From Streptomyces genisteinicus (lineage in GTDB: Bacteria; Actinomycetota; Actinomycetes; Streptomycetales; Streptomycetaceae): a DNA stretch of 64,000 nucleotides. This document shows positions 37,473 through 46,195 of the stretch, piece after piece. Location of the stretch: NCBI RefSeq assembly GCF_014489615.1, contig NZ_CP060825.1, positions 4,033,501 through 4,097,500 on the forward strand, read 5' to 3'. How positions within the stretch are numbered: the stretch's first letter is position 1; every line of letters starts with the position of its first letter. A program made the translations under genes and the position numbers. Under the pieces are notes generated by a model. The model made no database searches. It was given only the letters and a program-made list of their open reading frames with translations, and was not told the DNA's origin.

Positions 37473-38051
37473 TCAGCCCCGGCCGTGATGCGCCTGGCTG
37501 ATCAGACCGAGGGCGACCTCGAGGACGGCTTCACGCTTCTCCTCCGGGGCGCCCTCGACGTCTTTCAGGGCGTACATCGACGCGTGCAGCGTGAAGAGCG
37601 CCGAGATGCACCGCACCCGGTCCACCATCTCGGCGTCGTCCTCCTGGAAGAGCGCCAGCATCGCGATCATGCGGTCCTTGAAGCTCTCGCCGATGCTCAG
37701 CTCGCGCATCGCCGCCTGGTTCTCCTGCATGAAGCGGAACAGGGGGGCCGCCGCGTTCAGCGCGTCGTAGTAGCGCCGCAGCACCTCCGTCTTGGTCTCC
37801 AGGGTGCGCGGCTGCTCCCGCCCCCACACCAGCAGGTCGTCCATGGGGCGGGTGAGGTCCCGGAAGAGGCTGATGAGGATGTCCTCCTTGGTCCGGAAGT
37901 GGTAGTAGAGCGCCGCCTTGGTGACGTCGAGGGCCTCGGCGATCTCGCGGAGCGACGTCTTCTCGTACCCCTGCTCACCGAACAGCTCCAGGGCCACGTC
38001 CTGGATGCGCTGCCGGGTGTCGCCCCGGCGCGGCTGCCGTGTGGTGCCCAT
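37473..38051 (-). CDS. TetR-family transcriptional regulator
   Basis: A 192-residue repressor. The helix-turn-helix region is RIQDVALELFGEQGYEKTSLREIAEALDVTKAALYYHFRTKEDIL, seen at about residues 15-60, followed by a helical ligand domain. It is divergent from an MFS drug exporter with 114 bases between them, and this gap has two copies of a 23-bp sequence in opposite orientation, so it very likely represses both itself and the exporter. ATG 38051 starts the conserved part; the Arg-rich first ten residues contact DNA in relatives. Confidence 0.92.
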   Translation of the reverse strand: MGTTRQPRRGDTRQRIQDVALELFGEQGYEKTSLREIAEALDVTKAALYYHFRTKEDILISLFRDLTRPMDDLLVWGREQPRTLETKTEVLRRYYDALNAAAPLFRFMQENQAAMRELSIGESFKDRMIAMLALFQEDDAEMVDRVRCISALFTLHASMYALKDVEGAPEEKREAVLEVALGLISQAHHGRG

Positions 38052-38073
38052 GCTGCTCTCTCCGCTCCGCGAA

Positions 38074-38147
38074 TACTTACTTGACGCCCGGCTAGTCGGG
38101 GGTCTACCTTGCCTCAGTCTAGTAACTAGCCGGGCGACAAGTAAGTA
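38074..38147. promoter_or_regulatory. duplicated operator between the TetR and MFS genes
   Basis: The 23 bases at 38074-38096 and 38125-38147 are reverse complements at 22 of 23 positions, separated by 28 bases. Each contains an imperfect palindrome of the type ACTTGTCGCCCGGCTAGT. This fits binding of one TetR dimer per arm over divergent promoters. Confidence 0.75.
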
Positions 38148-38165
38148 CCAGGGGGAGTGACGACC

Positions 38166-39764
38166 ATGGCGGGGACGGCAGGGGAGCCGGCGGCAGGAGC
38201 CGCCGGCAGCGGCGCGGAAGCCGGCGGAAAGCCGGAGCGCAGCGTGCGGACGGTGATGTTCGCGCTGATGATCGCCATGCTGCTGGCGATGCTCGACAAC
38301 ATGATCGTGGGCACCGCGATGCCCACGATCGTCGGCGAGCTCGGCGGACTGGAGCACCTGTCCTGGGTGGTCACCTCCTACACCCTGGCCACGGCCGCCT
38401 CCACCCCGATCTGGGGCAAGCTCGGCGACCTCTACGGACGCAAGGGCGTCTTCCTGCTGTCGATCGTCGTCTTCCTGATCGGCTCGGTGACCAGCGGCAT
38501 GGCCCAGGACATGGGCCAGCTCATCGGCTTCCGCGCGGTCCAGGGCCTCGGCGCGGGCGGTCTCATGGTCGGCGTCATGGCGATCATCGGAGACCTGGTG
38601 CCGCCCCGCGAGCGCGGCCGGTACCAGGGCATGATGGCCGGCATCATGGCCGTCGCCATGATCGGCGGGCCGCTGGTCGGCGGCACCATCACCGACCACC
38701 TCGGCTGGCGCTGGAGCTTCTACATCAACCTGCCGCTCGGCGCCGTCGCGCTGGCCATGGTCACCGCCGTGCTCCACCTGCCGAGGAAGCCGCGCAGCAC
38801 CGCCCGGATCGACTACCTGGGCGCCGCGCTGCTCACCGTCGGCATCACCGCCGTCGTGCTCGTCACCACCTGGGGCGGCACCGAGTACGCCTGGACCTCG
38901 GCCGTGATCATGGAGCTGTCGGCCATCGGCGCCGCCTCCCTCGTCGGCTTCCTCTTCGTCGAGGCGCGGGCCGCGGAGCCCATCGTGCCGCTGCACATCT
39001 TCCGCAGCCGCAACTTCTCGCTGATGGCGGTGATCGGCTTCTTCACCGGCTTCGTGATGTTCGGCGCGGTGCTCTTCCTGCCGCTCTTCCAGCAGTCGGT
39101 GCAGGGCGCCTCCGCCACCAACTCCGGACTGCTGCTGCTCCCGATGCTGGGCGCCATGCTCGTCGTCTCGATGGTCGCGGGCCGCATCACCACCAGCACC
39201 GGCCGGTACCGCCTCTTCCCCATCGCGGGCAGCGCGCTGATGATCACCGGCCTCTTCCTGCTGTCCACCATGGACACCGGCACCTCGCGCGTCACCTCGG
39301 GCGTGTACATGGCCGTACTCGGCGCCGGCATGGGCTTCCTGATGCAGATCACCATGCTGGTCGCGCAGAACAGCGTCGAGATGAAGGACATGGGCGTCGC
39401 GTCCTCGTCGGCCACCCTCTTCCGCACCCTCGGCAGCTCCTTCGGCGTCGCCGTCATGGGCGCGCTCTTCACCGGCCGGGTGCAGGACGAGATGGCGGCC
39501 CGCGGCGCCGCCGAGGCGACCGCCGGATCCGCCCAGCTGGACGCGGCGAGCCTCGCCCGGCTGCCCGATGCGCTGCGCGAGGCCTACGAGTCCGCCGTCG
39601 CCTCCGGCACCCACGCCGCCTTCCTGGTGGGCGGATCGGTGGCGGTCGTCGCGCTCGCGGCCTCCTTCTTCGTCAAGGAGGTGCCGCTGCGCGGCGCCGG
39701 CCCCGCCGAGCCGCCGTCGCCCGCGGGCGACGGCACCCCCGGCAAGGTCACCGAGCGGGTCTGA
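38166..39764 (+). CDS. MFS drug efflux transporter, DHA2 (EmrB/QacA) family
   Basis: A 532-residue, 14-helix proton-coupled exporter. The family motifs are visible: LDNMIVGTAMPTIVGEL in the first helix, GKLGDLYGRKGVF (motif A), RAVQGLGAGGLMVG (motif B) and the GGPLVGGTITDHLGWRWSFYINLP stretch, read in parts (motif C and beyond). A Gly/Ala-rich 20-residue N-terminus precedes the first helix. ATG 38166 has GGGGGAG eight bases upstream, better than GTG 38157. Control by the adjacent TetR repressor is expected; substrates unknown. Confidence 0.93.
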   Translation: MAGTAGEPAAGAAGSGAEAGGKPERSVRTVMFALMIAMLLAMLDNMIVGTAMPTIVGELGGLEHLSWVVTSYTLATAASTPIWGKLGDLYGRKGVFLLSIVVFLIGSVTSGMAQDMGQLIGFRAVQGLGAGGLMVGVMAIIGDLVPPRERGRYQGMMAGIMAVAMIGGPLVGGTITDHLGWRWSFYINLPLGAVALAMVTAVLHLPRKPRSTARIDYLGAALLTVGITAVVLVTTWGGTEYAWTSAVIMELSAIGAASLVGFLFVEARAAEPIVPLHIFRSRNFSLMAVIGFFTGFVMFGAVLFLPLFQQSVQGASATNSGLLLLPMLGAMLVVSMVAGRITTSTGRYRLFPIAGSALMITGLFLLSTMDTGTSRVTSGVYMAVLGAGMGFLMQITMLVAQNSVEMKDMGVASSSATLFRTLGSSFGVAVMGALFTGRVQDEMAARGAAEATAGSAQLDAASLARLPDALREAYESAVASGTHAAFLVGGSVAVVALAASFFVKEVPLRGAGPAEPPSPAGDGTPGKVTERV

Positions 39765-39774
39765 CTTGCGCGCC

Positions 39775-39822
39775 CCGCGGCGCGGTCCGGACCCGCGACG
39801 CCGGGTCCGGACCGCGCCGCGG
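39775..39822. terminator. bidirectional terminator between the MFS gene and cseC
   Basis: Perfect 21-bp stem, 39775-39795 with 39802-39822, six-base loop. Confidence 0.85.
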
Positions 39823-39823
39823 C

Positions 39824-41155
39824 TCAGTCGTCCAGCCGGAGGACCGGGAAGCTGCCGGTCGCGGTGGGCGCGTGCTCGGGCAGCCACAGCACCGCGACCG
39901 CCCCGCCCGAGGCCCCGGCCGGCGTCGTGCCGCCCGGCGCCGCGTTGCGGAACGTCAGCCGCGCCCCGAGGACCCGCGCCTGGCCCGCGGCGATCGTCAG
40001 TCCGAGCCCGTGACCGGTCCCCGCCCGGTCGCTCGCCCCGGTGCGGAACCGGCTCGGCCCCTCCCGCAGCAGGTCCTCCGGGAAGCCGGGGCCGTGGTCC
40101 CGGACCCGTACGACCCGCCCCTCGACGGTGACCTCCACCGGACCCCGGCCGTACTTCACGGCGTTGGTCAGCAGATTGCCGAGAATGCGCTCCAGACGGC
40201 GCGGATCGGTGCTGACCCAGGACTCGTGCACGATCCGGACCACCGCGTCCGGCAGCAGCGAACGCACCCGCCGCTCCACGAACTCCCCGAGCGGGACCTC
40301 CTGCAGCTCGGCCCGTTCCGACGCGCTGTCCAGCCGTGCGACCTCCAGCACGTCCTCGACGAGCGTGCGCATGGCCTGAGCCCGGTCCCGCACCAGCTCG
40401 CTGGGGCGGCCGGGCGGCAGCAGCTCGGCCGCGGTCAGCAGCCCGGTCACCGGGGTGCGCAGCTCGTGGGCGATGTCCGCGGTGACCCGCCGCTCCGCCT
40501 CGATCCGGGCCTGGAGGGCGTCGGTCAGGGCGTCCACCGCACGGGCCAGGTCGTCGGTCTCGTCGCGCACCACGCCGCCGACGGCGTCCCGGACGCGGAC
40601 CTCGGTGTTGCCGCGGGCGACGTTGCGGGCGGCGGCCGCCGCCTTGCGCAGCCGCCGCGAGAGCTGGCCGCCGATCAGCACACCGAGCGCCGAGCCGCCG
40701 AAGACGACCGCCACCGAGCCGATGATCAGCGCCCGGTCGAGGTCCTTCATCACGGTGGCGCTGCGGCCGGTGAACTCGGTGTGCAGGGAGAGCACGTCCC
40801 CGTTCGCCAGCGGCACCGCGGCCCAGATCTCGGGCGTGCCGTCGCGGTCCTCGACGAAGCTGCCGCGCCGGTTGTCGCGCACGAGGCGCTGGAGTTCGGC
40901 CGGCAGCGCGGGGTCGTTGACCTTGCTGTTGAAGCGCGGATCACGGTTCTTGGAGGTCTCGTACCAGCGCTGGGCGAGCAGCAGGCGGTCCATCTGCACG
41001 TCGCGCGCGTTGTCGAGCATGGAGACCCTGGCCGCGTTGTGCACGACCAGGCTGAGCGCCATGGCGATGAGCGCGCCGACGGCGGCGATCGCGACGCTGA
41101 TCTTCCAGCGGACACCGGTCCGCAGCGAGGGTCGTCTCACGGCCTCGGCGCTCAT
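39824..41155 (-). CDS. cseC: cell-envelope stress sensor histidine kinase CseC
   Basis: Membrane kinase of the SigE envelope-stress system. The 443-residue protein has helices at about 18-38 and 148-170 around an extracytoplasmic sensor domain. A HAMP linker (LSRRLRKAAAAARNVARGN) is followed by HisKA with the phospho-histidine in ADIAHELRTPVTGLL and HATPase_c with NLLTNAVKYG and GHGLGLTIA. Its ATG overlaps the cseB stop. In S. coelicolor CseC responds to wall damage and phosphorylates CseB. Confidence 0.93.
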   Translation of the reverse strand: MSAEAVRRPSLRTGVRWKISVAIAAVGALIAMALSLVVHNAARVSMLDNARDVQMDRLLLAQRWYETSKNRDPRFNSKVNDPALPAELQRLVRDNRRGSFVEDRDGTPEIWAAVPLANGDVLSLHTEFTGRSATVMKDLDRALIIGSVAVVFGGSALGVLIGGQLSRRLRKAAAAARNVARGNTEVRVRDAVGGVVRDETDDLARAVDALTDALQARIEAERRVTADIAHELRTPVTGLLTAAELLPPGRPSELVRDRAQAMRTLVEDVLEVARLDSASERAELQEVPLGEFVERRVRSLLPDAVVRIVHESWVSTDPRRLERILGNLLTNAVKYGRGPVEVTVEGRVVRVRDHGPGFPEDLLREGPSRFRTGASDRAGTGHGLGLTIAAGQARVLGARLTFRNAAPGGTTPAGASGGAVAVLWLPEHAPTATGSFPVLRLDD

Positions 41156-41853
41156 GCCCGGAGCTTGTAGCCGAAGCCGCGGACGGTCTCGATCCGGTCC
41201 TGGCCGATCTTGGTGCGCAGCCGCTGCACATGGACGTCGACCACACGGGTGTCACCGCCCCAGCCGTACTCCCAGACGCGTTCCAGCAGCTTGTCGCGCG
41301 AGAGCACGGTGCCCGGCGCGGTCGAGAACTCCAGCAGCAGGCGCATCTCGGTGGGCGTCAGCGCGACCGGCGCACCGCCCCGGCGGACCTCCATGCCCTC
41401 GGTGTCGATCTCGACGTCGCCGAAGACCAGCGCGCCGCCCTCCTCCCGGCCGTCGCCCGCCGCCTCGCCCGAGGCCCCGCCCGCGTGGCCGAACCGCCGC
41501 AGCACCGCGCGGATCCGGGCGACCAGCACCGCGCCGTCGAAGGGCTTGGTCACGTAGTCGTCCGCACCGGCCTCCAGGCCGAGCACCACGTCGATCGAGT
41601 CGGCACGGGCCGACAGCATGATCACCGGAACGGTCGACTCGTCGCGGATCCTGCGACACAGGCTGACCCCGTCGAGCCCCGGCACCATCACGTCGAGCAG
41701 GGCGATGTCGGGCCGGTCCGCCCGGAACGCCTCCAGGCCCAGCAGCCCGTCGGGCACCGCGGTGACCTGGAAGCCGACCCGTTCCAAGGCGAGCTGGGTG
41801 GCCTCGCGGATCACGTCGTCGTCCTCGACGAACAGGACATGGGTCTCGGCCAT
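41152..41853 (-). CDS. cseB: response regulator CseB
   Basis: OmpR-family regulator, 233 residues. The receiver has FVEDDDVI, phospho-Asp in IALLDVMVPG and Lys in YVTKPF. The winged-helix effector has LTPTEMRLLLEFS and WGGDTRVVDVHVQRLRTKIG (in parts). It includes a Gly/Glu-rich linker of about 25 residues between domains. In the known system, phosphorylated CseB activates the sigE promoter, which drives this whole operon. Confidence 0.95.
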   Translation of the reverse strand: MAETHVLFVEDDDVIREATQLALERVGFQVTAVPDGLLGLEAFRADRPDIALLDVMVPGLDGVSLCRRIRDESTVPVIMLSARADSIDVVLGLEAGADDYVTKPFDGAVLVARIRAVLRRFGHAGGASGEAAGDGREEGGALVFGDVEIDTEGMEVRRGGAPVALTPTEMRLLLEFSTAPGTVLSRDKLLERVWEYGWGGDTRVVDVHVQRLRTKIGQDRIETVRGFGYKLRA

Positions 41854-41932
41854 CCGTCAGCTTCCGTTCCTGGCCGGCTCCGGGGCCGGCGGTCCAAGGG
41901 GTCGTGCGGCGGGGGTGCGCCCGCGCGGGCGG

Positions 41933-42598
41933 TCAGCCCTCGTCCGGGGCGGGGGGCTCGGAGGCCACGGCCTCGCCCTCCCCGACGGCCCGGCTGTACT
42001 CGTTGCGCACCCAGTACTGCCGGGCGAACTTCCCCGAAGCCCAGCGGTAGGTGGTGATCTCCTCGCCGGACGGGTCGTCGACGGGGTCGGCCTCCGTGTA
42101 CACCTGCTTGGTCACCACCAGGTCGCCCCGGTCGATGGCCGCGTACACCGCGGGCTCCTCGACGGCGAAGACGTTCTCGTAGGAGCCGCCCGTGCCCCGG
42201 TAGACGTAGGTGCCCATGCCGACGGCGTCGCCGCAGGTCATCACGTTCACCACCACGTCGGGCACCGAACCGCCGGTGAGCACGCCGTAGGAGGTGTCCA
42301 CGGGGTACGCGTCGGGGCCGCACGGCCGCAGGTCGGCCTTGACCCGGGCGCTGACCTTCGGGTCCTTGCGGAGCAGGTCCACCGCGTCGACGCTGCCGGT
42401 GAACTCGCCCGCCGTCCCCGAAGGGGCCGGGGACGGCGTCGCCTTCGCCGCCGCCTCCGACGGCGCCGCTCCCTCGTCCTGGAGGCCGGAACCCCCGGTC
42501 GAGCAGCCCGCGCCCAGCAGCGCGAGGGCGACCAGTCCGGCCGCCGCCGTACCGCCCGCCCTGCCTCTGCCGCCGTCCGTGCCTGTCAGGCCGCGCAC
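41933..42598 (-). CDS. cseA: lipoprotein CseA
   Basis: Extracytoplasmic lipoprotein that dampens SigE activity in S. coelicolor. The 221-residue precursor has a hydrophobic signal segment and lipobox LLGAGC with lipidated Cys32. A Ser/Pro/Ala linker follows, then a compact domain with SARVKADLRPCGPDAYPVD and VVVNVMTCGDAVGMGTYVYRG, whose cysteines may pair. The GTG at 42598 overlaps the last codons of sigE by 13 bases; a gap of 79 bases separates cseA from cseB. Confidence 0.9.
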   Translation of the reverse strand: MRGLTGTDGGRGRAGGTAAAGLVALALLGAGCSTGGSGLQDEGAAPSEAAAKATPSPAPSGTAGEFTGSVDAVDLLRKDPKVSARVKADLRPCGPDAYPVDTSYGVLTGGSVPDVVVNVMTCGDAVGMGTYVYRGTGGSYENVFAVEEPAVYAAIDRGDLVVTKQVYTEADPVDDPSGEEITTYRWASGKFARQYWVRNEYSRAVGEGEAVASEPPAPDEG

Positions 42599-43158
42599 CG
42601 CTCCCGCTCCCGTTCGCCGTGGTGGGCACGCCGCGTCCCGGCGCGCTCCGGAGCGCGGCCGTCCAGATCCCGTGAGCGGAGCTCCCGGCGGAGCTTCGCG
42701 AGTGCCCGGTGCAGCGTGCTCTTCACCGTACCCGCCGACATCCCCAGCGCGGCAGCCGTCTCCTCGGTGCTCATCTGCTCCCAGTGACGCAGCACCACCA
42801 CGCTGCGCTGCTTGGGCGCCAGCACCTTCAGGGCCTCGATCAGCAGGGCGCGGTCGGCGTGCTGCTCCGTGCCGTCCTCCACGGCGGCCTCGGGCAGCTG
42901 CTCGGTCGGCACCTCCTCCAGCCGGCGGGCGCGCCACCACTCGGTCCGCGTGTTGATCATCACGCGGCGCAGGTAGGCGTCCGCGAGCGACTTGTCGGCG
43001 ATGCCGTCCCAGCGGCCGTAGGTGCGCACCAGCGCGGTCTGGAGCAGGTCCTGCGCCTCTACGGGGTCGGGGACGAGCCGGCGCGCACTGCGCAGCAGGG
43101 CCTCCTGCCGCGTCCGTACGTACTCCTCGAATTCGAGCACCTCGCCGTGCGCCGCCAT
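42586..43158 (-). CDS. sigE: ECF RNA polymerase sigma factor SigE
   Basis: Group IV sigma factor for cell-envelope stress. The 190-residue protein has region 2 (EYVRTRQEALLRSARRLV, DAYLRRVMINTRTEWWR) and region 4 (VLAPKQRSVVVLRHWEQMSTEETAAALGMSAGTVKSTLHRAL, in parts). There is no anti-sigma gene; control is transcriptional through CseB/CseC. The Arg-rich tail is longer than I expect for the family. On the minus strand CGTAAC at 43206-43211 may be part of the sigE promoter -35, but the -10 is unclear. GGAGG precedes the ATG. Confidence 0.95.
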   Translation of the reverse strand: MAAHGEVLEFEEYVRTRQEALLRSARRLVPDPVEAQDLLQTALVRTYGRWDGIADKSLADAYLRRVMINTRTEWWRARRLEEVPTEQLPEAAVEDGTEQHADRALLIEALKVLAPKQRSVVVLRHWEQMSTEETAAALGMSAGTVKSTLHRALAKLRRELRSRDLDGRAPERAGTRRAHHGERERERCAA

Positions 43159-43362
43159 GCCGATCGCCTCCGCCCCGTGAATCCCCGTGTCCTTGCGCCG
43201 ACGACGTTACGAAGGGCGTGTCACGGCACCGTGCGTGCCGGCCGTCGGAGGGCGCACGGCCGTCCATCGGTTGTGTAACAGCGGAGGTCGCCCACGGGGC
43301 GGGGCGGGCGGAGCTGCCGCCCGGAGGCCGCCGCCCGGCCGGGACGGACCCGGACGGCGGCC

Positions 43363-43430
43363 GCTGCGCGTCGTCGGCAGTTACGCGTCGTCGGTCGCTG
43401 CGCGTTGTCGACCGTTACGCGTCGTCGGCC
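43363..43430. repeat. four 17-bp tandem repeats at the mutY 3' end
   Basis: Units at 43363-43379, 43380-43396, 43397-43413 and 43414-43430. Units 1 and 3 begin GCTGCG, units 2 and 4 begin GTTACG, so the array also has a 34-bp period. The fourth unit contains the mutY stop codon, an unusual TAA. Confidence 0.8.
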
Positions 43431-44347
43431 GGGCGCCCGGCGGGCAGCCGGTAGCGCCCGCCGTCCAGCGGCTCGACCAGTCCGTCCGAGACCAGCCCGT
43501 CCAGCGCACGCCCGCGCTGCACCGGGTCGTGCCAGACGGCGTCCAGCGCCGACTGCGGCACCGGCGTCAGCGCCTCGCGCAGGACGGCCAGCAGCCGGCC
43601 GCGCACCTGCCGGTCGGTGCCCGCGTACGTCTGGCCGCGGCGCGCCGGTCCGTCGTGCGCCGGCTTGCCCGCCAGCCGCCAGGCGCACCGCGCCGCGATG
43701 GGGCAGCGCCCGCACTCCTCGTTGCGCGCGGTGCACACGAGGGCGCCCAGCTCCATCGACGCGGCCGCCCAGCGGGCCGCCGTCGACTCCTCCTCGGGGA
43801 GCAGCGCCCGCGCGAGGCGGCGTTCGGCGGCGGTGGTCGCGTTCGGCGGGTACTGGACACCGGTGGCGGCCCGGGCGAACACCCGGCGCACATTGGTGTC
43901 GAGCACCGCATGCCGTTGTCCGTACGCGAACGAGGCGACCGCCGCCGCCGTGTACTCGCCGATGCCCGGCAGGGCGAGCAGCTGGGCGTGGTCGCGCGGC
44001 ACCTCGCCGCCGTGCCGTTCCGCTATCGCCTGGGCGGCGCCGTGCAGGCGCAGCGCCCGGCGCGGATAGCCGAGCCGGCCCCATGCGCGGACGGCCTCGC
44101 CCGGCGCCTCGGCCGCCAGGTCGGCGGGGCGGGGCCAGCGGGCCAGCCACTGCTCGTACACGGGCAGCACCCGGTTCACCGGGGTCTGCTGCAGCATGAA
44201 CTCGCTGACCATCACACCCCAGGCGCCGGCTTCGGGGCGGCGCCAGGGCAGATCGCGGGCGTGCTGCTCGAACCAGGCGATCACCGGCAGATGGAGAGCG
44301 GCGGGGTCGGTGGCGGGGGACGTCTGGGATGAGTGGGTCGCAGTCAT
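43415..44347 (-). CDS. mutY: A/G-specific adenine DNA glycosylase
   Basis: Removes adenine mispaired with 8-oxoguanine. The 310-residue protein has SEFMLQQTPVNRVLPVYE with the catalytic Glu, the helix-hairpin-helix LPGIGEYTAAAVASFAYG, the catalytic Asp in AVLDTNVRRVFAR and the [4Fe-4S] motif CTARNEECGRCPIAARC (Cys-x6-Cys-x2-Cys-x5-Cys). It lacks the C-terminal NUDIX-like domain of enterobacterial MutY, as is usual for actinobacteria. ATG 44347 precedes the conserved part by about 20 residues. Its last residues are encoded inside a tandem repeat. Confidence 0.93.
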   Translation of the reverse strand: MTATHSSQTSPATDPAALHLPVIAWFEQHARDLPWRRPEAGAWGVMVSEFMLQQTPVNRVLPVYEQWLARWPRPADLAAEAPGEAVRAWGRLGYPRRALRLHGAAQAIAERHGGEVPRDHAQLLALPGIGEYTAAAVASFAYGQRHAVLDTNVRRVFARAATGVQYPPNATTAAERRLARALLPEEESTAARWAAASMELGALVCTARNEECGRCPIAARCAWRLAGKPAHDGPARRGQTYAGTDRQVRGRLLAVLREALTPVPQSALDAVWHDPVQRGRALDGLVSDGLVEPLDGGRYRLPAGRPADDA

Positions 44348-44464
44348 GGCACCGACGATCCTGGCACGACCCGGGGAGCGGATGGCGCATACCGGCCCTC
44401 CGGGCGGGGCCGGTAGGCCGGTCGGCGGCCCGCCCGGGGCAGGTCCGGCCACCCGGTGAGGCCC

Positions 44465-44518
44465 TGCGGCCCGGTCAGGTCATGCGGCCCGGTCAGGTCA
44501 GGCCGCCCGGTCAGGTCC
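44465..44518. repeat. three 18-bp tandem repeats
   Basis: Units at 44465-44482 and 44483-44500 are identical (TGCGGCCCGGTCAGGTCA); the third, 44501-44518, matches 15 of 18 and includes the stop codon of the PAP2 gene. Confidence 0.75.
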
Positions 44519-45122
44519 GGCCGGGCCCCGCGAACCAGACGACGACGCCCGTACGGCTGGTGCGCATCGTCCCCAGCAGCGCCTCGGCGGGGCGGCGGAG
44601 CGCGAGGACGCACCCGGCGGCCACGAGCGCGCCGAGCACCAGTCCGGCCACCACGTCATGGGGGTAGTGGACGCCGACGAAGACCCGGGAGAAGGCCATC
44701 AGCAGGGCCGTCGGGACGGTCAGCCACCCGATCCGGGGCCATGCGAGGGCCAGGGCGAGGGCCGCGGCGCCGGCGATGGCGGAGTGGTTGCTCGGGAAGG
44801 ACCAGTCGCCGGTCGGGGGGCAGGCCGACAGCGACACGGCCGCCTCGGTGACGGTGCGGCAGGGGCGCTCCTCGTCCACGACCGACTTGAGCGACTCGCT
44901 GACGACGTAGCCGACGGCGGTGGCGAGGGGGGCGAGCACCGCGAGGGCTATGGACCGGGTGGACCCGGTCCGTGCGCGCCACCAGGCCACCACGTACAGG
45001 ACGCCGAAGAGCAACAGCCCCAGCTCCGTCCAGACTTCCGCGAGGTGCTGGAACCACGAGGGCGTGGAGTGGGCGAAGTCGGTGATGTCCCGGTAGAGAT
45101 CGCGCGTCATGCTGCTGTCCAT
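44511..45122 (-). CDS. PAP2-family membrane phosphatase
   Basis: A 203-residue integral membrane protein with about five or six helices and the three PAP2 motifs: KSVVDEERP, PSNHS and SRVFVGVHYPHD, whose histidines form the phospho-His active site facing outside. Likely substrate is a lipid phosphate such as undecaprenyl pyrophosphate or phosphatidic acid; the sequence does not decide. ATG 45122 is chosen; ATG 45107 and a start at 45158 are alternatives, none with a strong ribosome site. Confidence 0.88.
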   Translation of the reverse strand: MDSSMTRDLYRDITDFAHSTPSWFQHLAEVWTELGLLLFGVLYVVAWWRARTGSTRSIALAVLAPLATAVGYVVSESLKSVVDEERPCRTVTEAAVSLSACPPTGDWSFPSNHSAIAGAAALALALAWPRIGWLTVPTALLMAFSRVFVGVHYPHDVVAGLVLGALVAAGCVLALRRPAEALLGTMRTSRTGVVVWFAGPGRT

Positions 45123-45326
45123 GGTCACGGACCGTACCTGCTCGGCCGGGCCGCTCACCCCGGACCGCCGGACAGGGCGACCCCCGACGAAGGTGGGGGG
45201 CGGGCGCGCGCCGGGAGCGGTGCCCGGGGCGCCGGGAGCGGGCCGTGATGATCATCGACGGTGCGATGATCGGCAGAACTTCTCGCTCCGGCGGCGGGTG
45301 GGGCGGGAGTTGGCCGTGATCTCTCG

Positions 45327-45332
45327 TAGAGT
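45327..45332 (+). promoter_or_regulatory. -10 element of the gene at 45340
   Basis: TAGAGT, seven bases before the GTG at 45340; it supports that start over upstream in-frame ones. Confidence 0.5.
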
Positions 45333-45339
45333 TCGGTCC

Positions 45340-46164
45340 GTGGGATCTCTGCGCAATCCGATCGGGCCGCTTCCCTCCTCCATCTACTGGCGACGGAGGG
45401 CTGTAGCGGCGTCGTTCGTCGCGCTGCTCGCCGTGCTGATCGTCTGGGTCTTCACCTCCGGCGGCGGCGGGAGCGAGGACCGCTCCGACGGCAAGGGGCC
45501 GACGCCCGCGCCCACGATCACGCCGGGACCCGACCAGTCGGGTCCCGCGATCAGCCAACAGCCCGGCGGACGCGACGAGTCCGGCGACGGCGAGTCCGGC
45601 TCCGGCGGAGGATCGGCGGGATCCGGTGGCGACGGGGCGAGCCCCGGTGCGACGGACGGGCCGGGCGGCGACACGGGCACCGGCGGGAGCGGCTCCGGCG
45701 GCGAGGGCACGGGCGGCGCGTCCGGCGGCACCCCCGGCAGGCAGGTGCCGGCCGGCTCCCCGCTCCCCAACTGCACCGCCTCGTCGCTGAAGTTGACCCT
45801 GCGCACCACCAAGGTCGCCTACGAGGCGGGCGAGAAGCCCTCGTTCCAGCTGGTGGTCTCCAACTCCTCGGCCGCCGACTGCAAGGCCGACTTCGGACCG
45901 AAGGCCGCCGTGCTCACCGTGACCGACCGCGAGGACGAGGACGTCTGGTCCTCCCGCGACTGCCCGCGCACGGCTCCGCCGCTGCTGCTGCGCGTCCCCG
46001 CCGGGGGCACGATCACCCACACCGTCGAATGGGACCGGGGCCGCAGCGTCGCGCAGTGCGCGACCCCCTCACCGGGCAGCGCCGGCCCCGGCACCTACCT
46101 GGTGGAGGCGGCCTTCCCGGGCGTGAAGGTGCTGCCCGCCTCGTTCCGCCTGGAGAAGGACTGA
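45340..46164 (+). CDS. membrane-anchored secreted protein with Ig-like domain
   Basis: A 274-residue protein of unknown function. A basic start (SIYWRRRAVAA) leads to one hydrophobic helix (about residues 20-39), then about 90 residues of Gly/Ser/Asp-rich linker. The extracellular domain of about 140 residues begins LPNCTASSLKLTLRTTKVAY. It has a beta-sandwich pattern with four cysteines that could form two disulfides, recalling BsuPI-type inhibitor folds (KPSFQLVVSNSSAADC). It stands between the PAP2 gene and disA. Wall or surface function is inferred only from topology. Confidence 0.75.
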   Translation: MGSLRNPIGPLPSSIYWRRRAVAASFVALLAVLIVWVFTSGGGGSEDRSDGKGPTPAPTITPGPDQSGPAISQQPGGRDESGDGESGSGGGSAGSGGDGASPGATDGPGGDTGTGGSGSGGEGTGGASGGTPGRQVPAGSPLPNCTASSLKLTLRTTKVAYEAGEKPSFQLVVSNSSAADCKADFGPKAAVLTVTDREDEDVWSSRDCPRTAPPLLLRVPAGGTITHTVEWDRGRSVAQCATPSPGSAGPGTYLVEAAFPGVKVLPASFRLEKD

Positions 46165-46195
46165 GACGCCGGGCGCGGGGCGCGGCCCGCGCCCG

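Noticed and set aside
43206..43211. SigE-type promoter for sigE itself
   Set aside because: CGTAAC on the minus strand resembles an ECF -35, but I could not place a matching -10 at the correct spacing, so it is mentioned only in the sigE entry.
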